64,000 nucleotides of DNA from Rhizobium sp. Q54 (GCA_945882615.1 CAMCWK010000002.1:62001-126000); one strand, 5' to 3'. Positions 9,840 through 18,822 are shown, counted from the stretch's first letter. The notes: a model not told the origin generated them from the sequence alone. A program made the numbers and translations.

Positions 9840-10562
9840 TCACTTTTCTTCGATAATGGTTGCCCGGCCACGGCCCTGAAGAACCTCCGCCAAGGCGCCC
9901 GGCTCGGCCAGGGAAAAGACCAGGATCGGGATACGATTTTCCCGCGACAGGGAAATGGCAGCCGCATCCATCACCTGAAGATTCTGGGCTAACACCTCGT
10001 GATAGCTCAAAGAATCGTATCGTTTGGCGTCGGGAACCTTCTTGGGGTCAGCGCTGTAAACACCGTCCACCTGGGTGGCCTTGAGCATGGCGTCGCAGGC
10101 CATCTCCGCGGCGCGCAAGGCGGCGGCGGTGTCGGTGGTGAAGAATGGGTTGCCGGTGCCGGCAGCAAAGATCACCACCCGGCCCTTTTCCATGTGCCGG
10201 ATGGCCCGGCGCCGGACATAGGGCTCGCAGACATTGTTCATGGCGATGGCCGACTGGACCCGGGATGATACCCCCGTGCGCTCCAGCCCCGCCTGCATGG
10301 CGAGTGCGTTCATCACCGTCGCCAGCATGCCCATATAGTCGGCGGTGGCCCGGTCGATGCCCTTGGCCGATCCGGCCAGACCGCGAAAGATATTGCCGCC
10401 GCCCACCACCATGGAGATTTCGCTGCCGGCTTCATGGGCCTGCTTCACGTCCTGCGCGATGCGGTCGATGGTGGCGACGTCGATGCCGAACTGGCCCGCG
10501 CCCATCAACGCCTCGCCGGAGACCTTGAGCAGGACGCGGCGATATTTTGGCGTTGTGGACAT
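9840..10562 (-). CDS. pyrH: UMP kinase PyrH
   Basis: Phosphorylates UMP to UDP in pyrimidine synthesis; the bacterial enzyme is a hexamer of the amino-acid-kinase fold. The 240 aa protein has the N-terminal LLKVSGEAL, the phosphate-binding [10 protein letters not shown], the [13 protein letters not shown] loop and the ATP-site segment [13 protein letters not shown]. Later it has the [15 protein letters not shown] region. It sits 18 bp after tsf and before frr, the very common bacterial order rpsB-tsf-pyrH-frr. Confidence 0.97.
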   Translation of the reverse strand: MSTTPKYRRVLLKVSGEALMGAGQFGIDVATIDRIAQDVKQAHEAGSEISMVVGGGNIFRGLAGSAKGIDRATADYMGMLATVMNALAMQAGLERTGVSSRVQSAIAMNNVCEPYVRRRAIRHMEKGRVVIFAAGTGNPFFTTDTAAALRAAEMACDAMLKATQVDGVYSADPKKVPDAKRYDSLSYHEVLAQNLQVMDAAAISLSRENRIPILVFSLAEPGALAEVLQGRGRATIIEEK

Positions 10563-10580
10563 GGATCGGGGACCTGTCGG

Positions 10581-11504
10581 TTAGCGGGTGCCTGCCATCT
10601 GGGCGACTTCATCGGCGAAGTCCGATTCCACCTTCTCGATGCCCTCACCGACCTTGAAACGAACAAAGCCTTCGATCTCGACCGGCGCGCCAAGGTCCTT
10701 GGACGCCTTCTCGATCAGCTTGGCGATCGGGGTTTCGCCGTCCAGCATGTAGACCTGCTGCATCAGCACCACTTCCTCGTAATACTTGCGCATGCGGCCT
10801 TCCATCATCTTCTCGACGACGGCCTCGGGCTTGCCGGACTGCAGCGCGATGTCCTTCTGGACATTGTATTCGCGCTCGACCAGCGCCTTGTCGAGATGCT
10901 CCTTGGTCAGCGCCAGCGGTGCCGCGGCGGCGACATGCATGGCGAGCTGCTTGGCCAGGACCGACAGCTTGTCCTTGTCGGCGGTGGACTTCAGGCCCAC
11001 CAGCACGCCGATATTGCCCAGTTCGGGCGAGGCGGCATTGTGCACGTAAGCGGCGACGACGCCCGGATTGACGCTCAGCGCGGCGGCGCGGCGCACCGTC
11101 ATGTTCTCGCCGATCTTGGCGACCAGTTCGGTCAGGGTCTGCTGCACGTTGGACGAGCCCATCGGCGCGGCCAGCAGCTTTTCCAGGTTGCCGCCTTCCT
11201 TCAGCGCCAGCTTGGAAGCGTCCTTCACGAAGGTCTTGAACTCGTCATTCTTGGCGACGAAGTCGGTTTCGGCATTCACTTCCAGCAGCACGCCGGTGCT
11301 GGCGTCAACCGCAACGCCCACAAGGCCTTCGGCGGCGGCGCGGCCGGATTTTTTGGCGGCCTTGGAAATGCCCTTCTTGCGCAGCCAATCGATGGCCGCT
11401 TCCATGTCGCCGTCATTTTCCGTCAGCGCATTCTTGCAGTCCATCATGCCCGCGCCGGTCTTGTCGCGCAGGTCCTTCACCATGCTGGCGGTGATGTTTG
11501 CCAT
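10581..11504 (-). CDS. tsf: Elongation factor Ts
   Basis: Guanine nucleotide exchange factor for EF-Tu. From the ATG at 11504 the protein is 307 aa, opening MANITASMVKDLRDKTGAGMM, with the TDFVAKN core motif near residue 80. The frame is open to 11516, but GGAG lies 6 bases before the chosen ATG, and the family starts at this residue. The UBA-like N-terminal domain and two-part core are complete. It is separated from rpsB by a 70 bp gap holding a strong hairpin (11529-11554), so its level may be set partly by attenuation. Confidence 0.97.
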   Translation of the reverse strand: MANITASMVKDLRDKTGAGMMDCKNALTENDGDMEAAIDWLRKKGISKAAKKSGRAAAEGLVGVAVDASTGVLLEVNAETDFVAKNDEFKTFVKDASKLALKEGGNLEKLLAAPMGSSNVQQTLTELVAKIGENMTVRRAAALSVNPGVVAAYVHNAASPELGNIGVLVGLKSTADKDKLSVLAKQLAMHVAAAAPLALTKEHLDKALVEREYNVQKDIALQSGKPEAVVEKMMEGRMRKYYEEVVLMQQVYMLDGETPIAKLIEKASKDLGAPVEIEGFVRFKVGEGIEKVESDFADEVAQMAGTR

Positions 11505-11528
11505 ACTCGTCTCCATTCTTGACCGTAC

Positions 11529-11554
11529 GCGCCCCTCTTCAAGAAGAGGGGCGC
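11529..11554 (-). terminator. rpsB-tsf intergenic hairpin (attenuator-like)
   Basis: Perfect 11 bp inverted repeat, arms 11529-11539 and 11544-11554 (GCGCCCCTCTT / AAGAGGGGCGC), with a 4-base loop. In the direction of transcription no T-run follows, so it is not a canonical intrinsic terminator. It could cause partial readthrough control or protect the rpsB 3' end. E. coli also has an attenuator between rpsB and tsf, which makes a similar role plausible. Confidence 0.6.
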
Positions 11555-11574
11555 GCGGGCTCTATAGGTAAAAC

Positions 11575-12354
11575 TTAAGCGGTGGCCGGTTCGGCTTCGA
11601 CCGGCTGGGCGCCGACGTCTTCGATCTCGGCCGCCTCGCCCAGGTCCACACCGGCTTCGGTCTGGCCCTGGCTGAGGCCGTCGATCACCGCGCGCGCAGC
11701 CAGGTCGCAATACATCGCGATGGCGCGGGCGGCGTCGTCATTGCCGGGGATCGGGAAGGCAATGCCGTCCGGATCGCAGTTGGAATCCAGGATCGCCATG
11801 ACGGGGATGCCCAGCTTGCGGGCTTCGGCGATGGCGATGGCTTCCTTGTTGGTGTCAATCACGAACAGCAGGTTGGGGACGCCGCCCATTTCCTTGATGC
11901 CGCCCAGCGAACGTTCCAGCTTGTCCTGCTCACGCAGCAGGCCCAGCAGTTCCTTCTTGGTCAGGCCCGACTGTTCGGCGGTCAGCAGCGTCTCTTCGAT
12001 CGAGCGCAGGCGCTTGATCGAATGGCTGATGGTCTGCCAGTTGGTGAGCGTACCGCCCAGCCAGCGATGGTTCACATAATACTGGGCGCAGCGCTTGGCG
12101 GCCGCCGCGATCGGCTCGGACGCCTGACGCTTGGTGCCGACGAACAGAATGCGACCGCCGCCAGCGGCCACTTCGCGCAGGGCGACCAGCGCCTGGTGCA
12201 GCAAGGGCACGCTCTGGGTCAGATCGAGAATATGGATGTCGTTGCGCTGCCCATAGATAAAGGGCGCCATCTTCGGATTCCAGCGCTGCTGGCGGTGGCC
12301 GAAATGGGCGCCCGCTTCGAGCAGTTGGCGCATGGAAAATTCTGGCAAAGCCAT
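11575..12354 (-). CDS. rpsB: 30S ribosomal protein S2
   Basis: Component of the small subunit near the 16S 5' and 3' domains. The 259 aa product opens [20 protein letters not shown] and has the S2 signatures [30 protein letters not shown] and [23 protein letters not shown]. The C-terminal Glu/Ala-rich tail, about 30 residues, is typical of alphaproteobacteria. AAGGAG lies 8 bases before the ATG. It is the first gene of the long minus-strand operon, preceded by a clear promoter and a structured leader. Confidence 0.98.
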   Translation of the reverse strand: MALPEFSMRQLLEAGAHFGHRQQRWNPKMAPFIYGQRNDIHILDLTQSVPLLHQALVALREVAAGGGRILFVGTKRQASEPIAAAAKRCAQYYVNHRWLGGTLTNWQTISHSIKRLRSIEETLLTAEQSGLTKKELLGLLREQDKLERSLGGIKEMGGVPNLLFVIDTNKEAIAIAEARKLGIPVMAILDSNCDPDGIAFPIPGNDDAARAIAMYCDLAARAVIDGLSQGQTEAGVDLGEAAEIEDVGAQPVEAEPATA

Positions 12355-12362
12355 TGATCAGT

Positions 12363-12455
12363 CTCCTTTACCGGTTGGCCAGATGCGCGGGTTACCCCTT
12401 TAAAAGGAGCACCGGACGGCGACAGCGGAACACCCGCCGAAAGCCACCCGCGCAT
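12363..12455 (-). promoter_or_regulatory. Structured 5' leader of rpsB with possible anti-Shine-Dalgarno
   Basis: The roughly 110-base leader between the predicted start site and the rpsB ATG holds two pairings. A 10 bp perfect long-range stem joins 12446-12455 to 12383-12392. CTCCTTT, read on the transcript from 12409 to 12403, is complementary to the AAAGGAG Shine-Dalgarno at 12369-12363. The two pairings overlap in space, which suggests alternative folds. This is inferred from complementarity; autogenous control of rpsB by S2 is known in other bacteria. Confidence 0.45.
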
Positions 12456-12469
12456 GCGAGATGGCGGGG

Positions 12470-12498
12470 CTTATAGGGATTTACCCCCGTCTTGCCAA
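12470..12498 (-). promoter_or_regulatory. Housekeeping promoter of the rpsB operon
   Basis: On the minus strand TTGGCA (12498-12493) is followed by exactly 17 bases and TATAAG (12475-12470), close to the sigma-70 consensus. Transcription would start near 12463, leaving a leader of about 110 bases before rpsB. The -35 lies inside the last codons of the upstream GT87-type gene. Confidence 0.7.
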
Positions 12499-13698
12499 GG
12501 GTTTTTCCTGCCGTTTTGGCCCCAAAATACCCCCCCAGAGAGCGGTCATCAGGCCCAAGATCACCAGCGGGGTGACCAGGCCCAGCGGCATGGCCCGGGG
12601 CGGGTTGTAAATCGGGGCCGCATAGGCGGCCAGCGGCAGCATCAGGGCCAAGGGGCGGGAACTTTCCGGCAGGCTTCGGACGTATAAAAGGGCCGCGATG
12701 GCCAGCAGCACCAGGTCGTAATTGGAGACATGGGGCGAAGCCAGCAGGACGGCGCAGCACAGGATGGCGAGCCGCATGGGGTGGCGGACGCGAAAGGCGC
12801 GCCAAACAAAAGCCGCCGCCGCCAGAACCGCAGTCCCCTGCGCCGCGAGCGCCAGCCAGCGGGGTGCGCCCAGCAGGGTGGCGATGGTGGAAACACTCTC
12901 GTCCCACATGCTTCCCCATTCGGTGGCGTTGACGCCGGCGACCTGCTGGGGAGCGAGATAAACATTGACCCAGTCCAGCCAGAGCTGCGGCCCGAACACC
13001 AGGACGCTGGCCAGGGTGAACAGGATGGCGCTGGCGGACATGGCCGCAAAGGCGCGGGCCTGCCGGGCAGCGATCAGCGCCAGCGGCAGCAACGGGAAGT
13101 ATTGCGGCTTGAAGATCATCAGTCCCAGCAGCGCGCCGGCCAGGATCGGCCTGATGTCCAGCAGCGAAAGGCCGCCCACGATCAACGCCGCCATCAGCAC
13201 GGCGTTCGAGCCGGCCAGCACGTTGTTGGACGCAGCCGGACACAGCAGCGCGCCCAGCAGGAAGAAGAGATGGAATTTGTCCGGCGCCAGCCTGTGCAGG
13301 CCCAAAGCCAGTGCGCCAAATTGCGCCAACTGGCTCAGCAGCAGCGACCAGCCCACCGAAAGCTTGGCGAAGGGCGCGACCAGCAGCAGATAGACCGGCG
13401 GATAGGGAAAAAGCGGCGCGGGCAACGGCCCCGACAGCCAATGGGCGAACTGGCCGTTGGTGGTCTGCGTGATCCAGAGCTGGTTATAGATGTGGCCAAG
13501 ATCGCCGGTGAAGACGGCGCGCCCCGCCGTCATGAAGATCACCCAATCCGCGCCCAAAGCGTTGAAGTGTGGCCCGATCACCCCGTCATGGCCGCTGCCC
13601 GTGGCCGCCACCAGCACCCAGCCATAGGCCGCGAAAAACAGGGCGACCAGCGCCAGAGGCCAGCGCCGCTTCAGGACGGGCGGAATCAAATCCATCAT
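12481..13698 (-). CDS. GT87 (DUF2029)-like multi-pass membrane protein, probable polyprenol-phosphate-mannose-dependent glycosyltransferase
   Basis: A 405 aa protein with about ten hydrophobic segments. A periplasmic loop early in the chain (GSGHDGVIGPHFNALGADWVIF, shortened here to its start GSGHDG) and the Asp-containing first loop resemble the GT-C fold of the DUF2029/GT87 family. Other visible points are a Tyr/Pro-rich LFPYPPVYLLL segment and a IFKPQY motif near residue 190 that is common in this family. The substrate is unknown. It is divergent from the aminotransferase gene by 43 bp and contains the rpsB -35 element in its 3' end. Family placement is from overall pattern and is moderate. 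Confidence 0.65.
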   Translation of the reverse strand: MMDLIPPVLKRRWPLALVALFFAAYGWVLVAATGSGHDGVIGPHFNALGADWVIFMTAGRAVFTGDLGHIYNQLWITQTTNGQFAHWLSGPLPAPLFPYPPVYLLLVAPFAKLSVGWSLLLSQLAQFGALALGLHRLAPDKFHLFFLLGALLCPAASNNVLAGSNAVLMAALIVGGLSLLDIRPILAGALLGLMIFKPQYFPLLPLALIAARQARAFAAMSASAILFTLASVLVFGPQLWLDWVNVYLAPQQVAGVNATEWGSMWDESVSTIATLLGAPRWLALAAQGTAVLAAAAFVWRAFRVRHPMRLAILCCAVLLASPHVSNYDLVLLAIAALLYVRSLPESSRPLALMLPLAAYAAPIYNPPRAMPLGLVTPLVILGLMTALWGGILGPKRQEKPLARRG

Positions 13699-13741
13699 CC
13701 GCGACTATGCGGCCAAAAGCCTTTCGGTTACACAGCGCCGC

Positions 13742-14923
13742 ATGAAAAGCCCGATCCGGTCCGTCATCGCCGATTTGAAGCCCAGCGGCATCAGCCAGGT
13801 CACAGCCTTGGGCCTTGGCAATCCCGATGTGCTGCCGCTGTGGTTCGGCGAGACCGACCTCGTCACCCCACCCTTTATCCGCAAGGCGGCGGCACAGGCC
13901 CTCGAAGACGGCCGCACCTTCTATACCAACGCGCGCGGCATCCAGCCCTTGCGCGAGGCGATCCGCGATTTCCACAAACGCACGTCAGGCGCCGACATCG
14001 CGCTGGAGCGCATCACCATTCCGGGCGCCGCCATGCTGGCGGCGGTCACCGCGCTGCAGATGGTGTGCGAGACCGGCGACAATATCGTGGTGGTCTCGCC
14101 GATCTGGCCCAACATCTTCCAGGCTGCGAAAGTCGTGGGCGCTGAGCCGCGGCTGGTGCGGCTGGAGGAAGACTGGAGCGCGGGGCGCTGGCGACTGGAC
14201 ATGGACAAGCTGTTCGACGCCTGTGACGACCGCACCAAAGCGATGTTTCTCGCGTCGCCCGGCAATCCCACGGGATGGATGCTGACGGCGGAGGAACAGA
14301 AGACCATCCTGACCTTCTGCCGCCGGCGCGGCATCGCCATCCTGGCCGACGAGGTCTATGGCACGCTGGTCTATGACGGTGCGGCGCATGCGCCGTCTTT
14401 CCTGACCATCGCTGACGAGAATGACGCGGTGTTCGGTATCAACAGCTTCTCCAAGCCCTGGGCGATGACCGGCTGGCGGGTGGGCTGGCTGGTGCATCCC
14501 AAGAGTGTGGAGAACGCCGCCGCCGCCATGGCCCAGTGCAACAACACCGGCAGCACGCATTTTGCCCAATATGGCGCATTGGCCGCACTCTCGCCCGAAG
14601 GCGAGGCATTTCGTGCCACCCTGCTCGAGCGCTGCCGCGCCGGGCGCGATGTGGTGGAGCGTTGGATCGGGCGCCAGAACCGGGTGCGCTGGATGAAACC
14701 GGACGGCGCCTTTTACGGCTTTCTGCATGTCGATGGGCTGAAAGACAGTTTGGGATTCTGCCAGCGCACCGTGCTGGATGATAAAGTGGGCGTGTCGCCG
14801 GGTTGGGCCTTCAGCCTGGGTGATGCCCGCGATGATTCCTATTTGCGCATTTGTTTCGCCCAGGATGCGTCGCGGCTGGAACAGGCGCTGACCCGCCTCG
14901 AAGGCGCGATCCGGAAAATATGA
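13742..14923 (+). CDS. PLP-dependent class I/II aminotransferase
   Basis: A 393 aa fold-type I aminotransferase. Visible motifs are YTNARGIQPLREAI near residue 60, the SPGNPTGWMLT substrate loop, ILADEVYGTLVYDG with the PLP-contacting Asp and Tyr, and the Schiff-base Lys in SFSKPWAMTGWRVGW. Near the C-terminus DDSYLRICFAQ holds the substrate carboxylate Arg. The substrate cannot be read from sequence; aspartate/aromatic-type activity is typical. No strong Shine-Dalgarno precedes the ATG. It converges with dnaE across a REP-like element. Confidence 0.88.
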   Translation: MKSPIRSVIADLKPSGISQVTALGLGNPDVLPLWFGETDLVTPPFIRKAAAQALEDGRTFYTNARGIQPLREAIRDFHKRTSGADIALERITIPGAAMLAAVTALQMVCETGDNIVVVSPIWPNIFQAAKVVGAEPRLVRLEEDWSAGRWRLDMDKLFDACDDRTKAMFLASPGNPTGWMLTAEEQKTILTFCRRRGIAILADEVYGTLVYDGAAHAPSFLTIADENDAVFGINSFSKPWAMTGWRVGWLVHPKSVENAAAAMAQCNNTGSTHFAQYGALAALSPEGEAFRATLLERCRAGRDVVERWIGRQNRVRWMKPDGAFYGFLHVDGLKDSLGFCQRTVLDDKVGVSPGWAFSLGDARDDSYLRICFAQDASRLEQALTRLEGAIRKI

Positions 14924-14928
14924 TCGCC

Positions 14929-14998
14929 ATGGCCGGGCTTGACCCGGCCATCCAGTGGCACACCACCAGTGTTGGATGGGCGGCTCAAGGCCGCCCAT
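14929..14998. repeat. REP-like intergenic palindromic element
   Basis: Two related stem-loops lie between convergent genes. Arms 14929-14937 and 14943-14951 (ATGGCCGGG / CCCGGCCAT) have a 5-base loop; arms 14976-14984 and 14990-14998 (ATGGGCGGC / GCCGCCCAT) also have a 5-base loop. A weaker palindrome around CACCACCAGTG sits between them. The paired, inverted layout is that of a bacterial REP/BIME element. It may also stop transcription from both sides. Confidence 0.65.
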
Positions 14999-15007
14999 AG
15001 AGGATTG

Positions 15008-18000
15008 TTAAACAGCTTCTACCGACATCACACCCGGCAGTGCCGCAATGCGGTTGCGCAAGGTGGCATTCACCGCGATGCGCTTCTTGAGTTCGATCTC
15101 GACTTCCTCGCCCGCATTGCCCGGTACCACGATGTTCACCAGCCCCTTGCCGGCTTGCGACAGTTCGGCGGACAGCATGTTCAGCGACGACGCATCGGCA
15201 AGACGGATCACCATGCCCTCGCCCGCCTGCGCCGCGGCCTGATCCAGGTCCAGGATGGATGCGGCGCGCAGTTTCAACTCGTCGCCATCCCATTCCGCGC
15301 TGGCGCTGATCAACAGCGACTTGCCCGATTCCAGCAGCGGGCGGCTCGCCGCCAGCACTTCGGGAAACAGCATGATCTCGAACATGCCGGTGGGATCGGA
15401 GAAGGAGACAAAGGCGTACATCTGGTCATTGCGGCCGCGCCGTTCGGACTTCTTGATCAGGGTGCCGGCGATCTTGGCCTTGAAGCCGGCGCGGCGGCGG
15501 TCTTCCGCCAGCGCGGCATAGGTGGAGGCGCCCAATCGCTTCAGCGCCGGGCCATAGGAATCCAGCGGGTGCCCCGACAGGTAAAAGCCCATCGCCGAGA
15601 ATTCCTCGCCAAGCCGCTCATGCACCGGCCAGTCGGGGATATTGGTCAGACGCAGATCTTCCGCCGGGCTGCTGTCCCCGCCAAACAGCGAGACCTGGCC
15701 GCTTTCGCGTTCGCGCTGCGCCGCCTGCGCCCCGCCCAGGATACGGTCGGAATTGTCCACCAGCTGGCGGCGGTTGGGATTGAGGCTGTCGAACGCCCCT
15801 GCCCGCACCAGATTTTCGAACGCCCGCTTGTTGACCAGCCGTGGGTCCACCCGCCGGGCGAAATCGGACAGCGATTTGAACTTGCCGCCTGCCAGACGTG
15901 TCTCCACGACATGATCCATCGCCTGGCGGCCCACGCCCTTCACCGCTGCCAGGGCATAGAACACCGTATTGGCCTCGGCATCGCAGGTGAACACCGCTTC
16001 GCTGACATTGATGTCGGGCGGCGCCACCTTGACGCCCAAGCGCTGGGCTTCCTGGCGGAAGATATTGAGACGGTCGGTGGTGCCGATATCCAGCGTCATG
16101 GAGGCAGCGAGGAATTCGACGGGATAGTTGGCCTTCAGATAGGCGGTCTGATAGGCGACCTGGGCGTAGGCGGCGGCGTGACCCTTGTTGAAGCCGTAAC
16201 CGGCGAATTTTTCCGCCTGCTCGAAAATGGTTTCGGCCACGTTGCGGGCGATGTTCCGCTCTGCCGCGCCTTTCATGAATTTTTCGCGCTGGGGGATCAT
16301 TTCCGCCGGGATCTTCTTGCCCATGGCGCGGCGCAGGATGTCGGCCTCGCCCATGGTGTAACCGGCCAGCTCGCGGGCGATGCGCATGACATCGTCCTGA
16401 TAGGTCATGACGCCATAGGTTTCCTTCAGGATCGGCTCCAGGGCGGGGTGCAGATACTCCACCAGCTCCTTGCCGTTCTTGCGGGCGATATAGGTCGGAA
16501 TGGCATCCATCGGACCGGGACGGTAGAGCGCGACCAGCGCCACCAGATCGTTGATGTGATTGGGCTTCATCTTGCGCAGCAGGTCGCGCATGCCCGCGCC
16601 TTCCATCTGGAAGACGCCGACGCTGTCGCCATGGGCGAGCATCTCGAAGGTGTTGATATCGTCGAAATCGATGGTCTGGGTGTGCAGCGCGATGCCGCGC
16701 TTTTTCAGCAGCTCTTCGGCCTTGGCGATCACCGTCAGGGTCTTGAGGCCCAGAAAGTCGAACTTCACCAGACCGGCTTTTTCCGCATCCTCATAGTCGA
16801 ACTGCGTCACCGGCATGTCGGAACGCGGATCGCGGTAGAGCGGCAGAATCTCGTCCAGCGGCCGGTCACCGATCACCACACCCGCCGGATGGGTGGAGGC
16901 ATGGCGGTACAGGCCTTCGATCTTCTCGGTGATCTCGAACAGGCGTTGGGCGATAGGTTCCTGCTCGGCGATCTGCTGCAGGCGCGGTTCGCTCTCTACC
17001 GCCTCTTTCAGCGAAATGGACTTGCCCGGCGGGTTGGGGATCAGCTTGGCGATGCGGTCCACCAGACCCAGCGGCATTTGCAAGACGCGGCCCGCATCGC
17101 GCACCGCGGCCCGCGCCTGCAAGCTTCCCAGCGCGATGATTTGCGCCACCCGGTCGGCGCCATACTTGTCGCGCACATAGCGCACCACCTCGTCGCGCCG
17201 CTCCTGGCAGAAGTCGATGTCGAAATCCGGCATCGACAGGCGTTCGGGATTAAGGAAACGCTCAAAGAACAGACCGAAACGCAACGGGTCGAGGTTGGTG
17301 ATGTCCAACGCCCAGGCCACCAGCGAAGAGGCGCCGGAGCCGCGCACGCCCACCGGAATGCCGCGCCCGCGCGTCCATTTCATGAAGTCGGACACGATCA
17401 GGAAGTAACCGGGAAAACCCATGCGGTTGATGATGCCGAGCTCATAGTCCAGCCGTTCGTCATAAACCTTGCGATCTTCGGCAAGCGGCGCATTGGTCAG
17501 ACGCCGTTCCAGTCCCGCGACAGCCTGCGCCTTCAGCTCGGCTTCCGCCGACAGGCCGGATTCCGGCGTGAATACGGGCAGGATCGGCTTGCGCTTGACC
17601 GGACGGAAGGCGCAGCGCCGTGCGATCTCGATGGTGTTTTCCAGCGCTTCGGGCAGATCGGCGAACTTGGCCTGCATCTCCGAAGGCGTCTTGAAGCGAT
17701 GCTCCCGCGTCAGGCGGCGGCGATCGTCCTGGGAGACGAAGGCGCCGTCGGCGATGCAAAGCAGCGCATCATGGGCTTCGTACATGTTGGCGCGGCCAAA
17801 ATGCACGTCATTGGTGGCGACGATGGGCAGCTTCAGGCCATAGGCCATGTCGAGCAGCCCGTCTTCCGTGGCCCGCTCTTCGGCCAAGTCATGGCGCTGC
17901 AGTTCGACATAGAGACGATCCGGGAAGGCGGCGGCGAGTTTTTCCAGCTGCGCCTGCGCGGCATCTTTCTGGCCCTCCAGAAGCAACTGGTTGATCACCC

Positions 18001-18424
18001 CGCCCGGTCCGCCGGTCAGGGCTATCAGGCCTTCGGTGTGGGCGAAAAGCTTTTCGGCTTTTACATGCGGCCAGTCGCCCGCTTCCACTTCCAGATAAGC
18101 GGCCGACAGCAACTTGGTCAGGTTCTGATAGCCGACGGTATTCTGCACCAGCAACGGCACATGCGGTGGCTTCTTGCGCGATCCCGTCTGCAACGGACCG
18201 CGGGGGGCGAACTCCACCGACAGCAGCGCGCCGATAATGGGCTGAATGCCACCCTTGGCCAGGGTGTCGGCGATCTCATAAACGCCAAACATGTTGTTGG
18301 TGTCGGTGACCGCCGCGGCGGGGGTTCCAGCTTCGCGCGCCAGATCGGCCAGTTCCTTGGGGTGCACCGCCCCTTCCAGAAGCGAATAGGCGCTTTTTAT
18401 GCGCAGATGAACAAAGGACGCCAT
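15008..18424 (-). CDS. dnaE: DNA polymerase III alpha subunit (replicative DnaE1)
   Basis: Catalytic subunit of the replicative polymerase. The 1138 aa protein opens MASFVHLRIKSAYSLLEGA, the PHP domain start. The C-family polymerase core follows, with the active-site aspartates in PDFDIDFCQERRDEV near residue 400 and VRGSGASSLVAW before it. The tandem helix-hairpin-helix and OB-fold (AGTLIKKSERRGRNDQMYAF) are at the C-terminus. Length and motifs fit DnaE1 rather than the shorter SOS-induced DnaE2. A 34-codon ORF with a LexA-type box lies 80 bp upstream in the same direction, so some dnaE transcription may come through it. Confidence 0.97.
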   Translation of the reverse strand: MASFVHLRIKSAYSLLEGAVHPKELADLAREAGTPAAAVTDTNNMFGVYEIADTLAKGGIQPIIGALLSVEFAPRGPLQTGSRKKPPHVPLLVQNTVGYQNLTKLLSAAYLEVEAGDWPHVKAEKLFAHTEGLIALTGGPGGVINQLLLEGQKDAAQAQLEKLAAAFPDRLYVELQRHDLAEERATEDGLLDMAYGLKLPIVATNDVHFGRANMYEAHDALLCIADGAFVSQDDRRRLTREHRFKTPSEMQAKFADLPEALENTIEIARRCAFRPVKRKPILPVFTPESGLSAEAELKAQAVAGLERRLTNAPLAEDRKVYDERLDYELGIINRMGFPGYFLIVSDFMKWTRGRGIPVGVRGSGASSLVAWALDITNLDPLRFGLFFERFLNPERLSMPDFDIDFCQERRDEVVRYVRDKYGADRVAQIIALGSLQARAAVRDAGRVLQMPLGLVDRIAKLIPNPPGKSISLKEAVESEPRLQQIAEQEPIAQRLFEITEKIEGLYRHASTHPAGVVIGDRPLDEILPLYRDPRSDMPVTQFDYEDAEKAGLVKFDFLGLKTLTVIAKAEELLKKRGIALHTQTIDFDDINTFEMLAHGDSVGVFQMEGAGMRDLLRKMKPNHINDLVALVALYRPGPMDAIPTYIARKNGKELVEYLHPALEPILKETYGVMTYQDDVMRIARELAGYTMGEADILRRAMGKKIPAEMIPQREKFMKGAAERNIARNVAETIFEQAEKFAGYGFNKGHAAAYAQVAYQTAYLKANYPVEFLAASMTLDIGTTDRLNIFRQEAQRLGVKVAPPDINVSEAVFTCDAEANTVFYALAAVKGVGRQAMDHVVETRLAGGKFKSLSDFARRVDPRLVNKRAFENLVRAGAFDSLNPNRRQLVDNSDRILGGAQAAQRERESGQVSLFGGDSSPAEDLRLTNIPDWPVHERLGEEFSAMGFYLSGHPLDSYGPALKRLGASTYAALAEDRRRAGFKAKIAGTLIKKSERRGRNDQMYAFVSFSDPTGMFEIMLFPEVLAASRPLLESGKSLLISASAEWDGDELKLRAASILDLDQAAAQAGEGMVIRLADASSLNMLSAELSQAGKGLVNIVVPGNAGEEVEIELKKRIAVNATLRNRIAALPGVMSVEAV

Positions 18425-18504
18425 GGAATGGTCTCAGCGAAGCCGCGCCAGTATCGCCCGCCGGCCAGCGATATGGGCGCCCGGCGGCGCCCTATCCACA
18501 GCGA

Positions 18505-18609
18505 TCAGGTGCTGGAACCCAGAAACACATGGGCGCCGCTGGCCAGCACAAAGGCCGACACCATGAACAGAATAAGCCCCGCGCCCGCCGCCGCATCCTT
18601 GATCCACAT
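18505..18609 (-). CDS. 34-residue single-span membrane peptide, SidA-like candidate
   Basis: A small ORF opening MWIKDAAAGAGLILFMV, with one hydrophobic segment covering most of the chain and a short C-terminal tail GSST. GGGAG lies 9 bases upstream of the ATG. A GTTC-N7-GTTC LexA-type box is centred about 37 bp upstream. Caulobacter SidA is a 29-residue, LexA-controlled inner-membrane inhibitor of cell division; from memory its gene is also next to dnaE. Size, topology, control and position agree, but sequence identity to SidA was not checked. The frame stays open to 18819, but that extension has no support. Confidence 0.55.
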   Translation of the reverse strand: MWIKDAAAGAGLILFMVSAFVLASGAHVFLGSST

Positions 18610-18638
18610 GATCGCCGTCTCCCTCTTGGTCGAGGTTT

Positions 18639-18653
18639 GTTCTAGTTTGGTTC
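18639..18653. promoter_or_regulatory. LexA-type SOS box (GTTC-N7-GTTC)
   Basis: An exact direct repeat GTTC-TAGTTTG-GTTC, the alphaproteobacterial LexA operator form. It lies 30 bases upstream of the 34-codon ORF and about 215 bases upstream of dnaE. On the minus strand a possible promoter TTGTGT-17-TAGAAC has its -10 inside this box, so LexA binding would block it. The operator form is known from Caulobacter and rhizobia; use here is inferred. Confidence 0.6.
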
Positions 18654-18822
18654 CATCCAGAACACAAGAACAAAAGGTGATCAAATTGCCCCGCACACGG
18701 GTGGCGTTGGACCAGTAAAGCGGATCACGCTGATAGCTCATGCAAAGACAAGTCTTTGCGCCGTCCCCGGTTTCGGTGTCCTTGGAATCACCCCAGGGGT
18801 TAACAAGCCCGCCGCGCAAGTG

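Noticed and set aside
14939-18718. A 1259-codon plus-strand open frame opposite dnaE
   Set aside because: It is the complement of the dnaE codons in a GC-rich genome; it is full of His, Gly and Arg runs and has no domain pattern.
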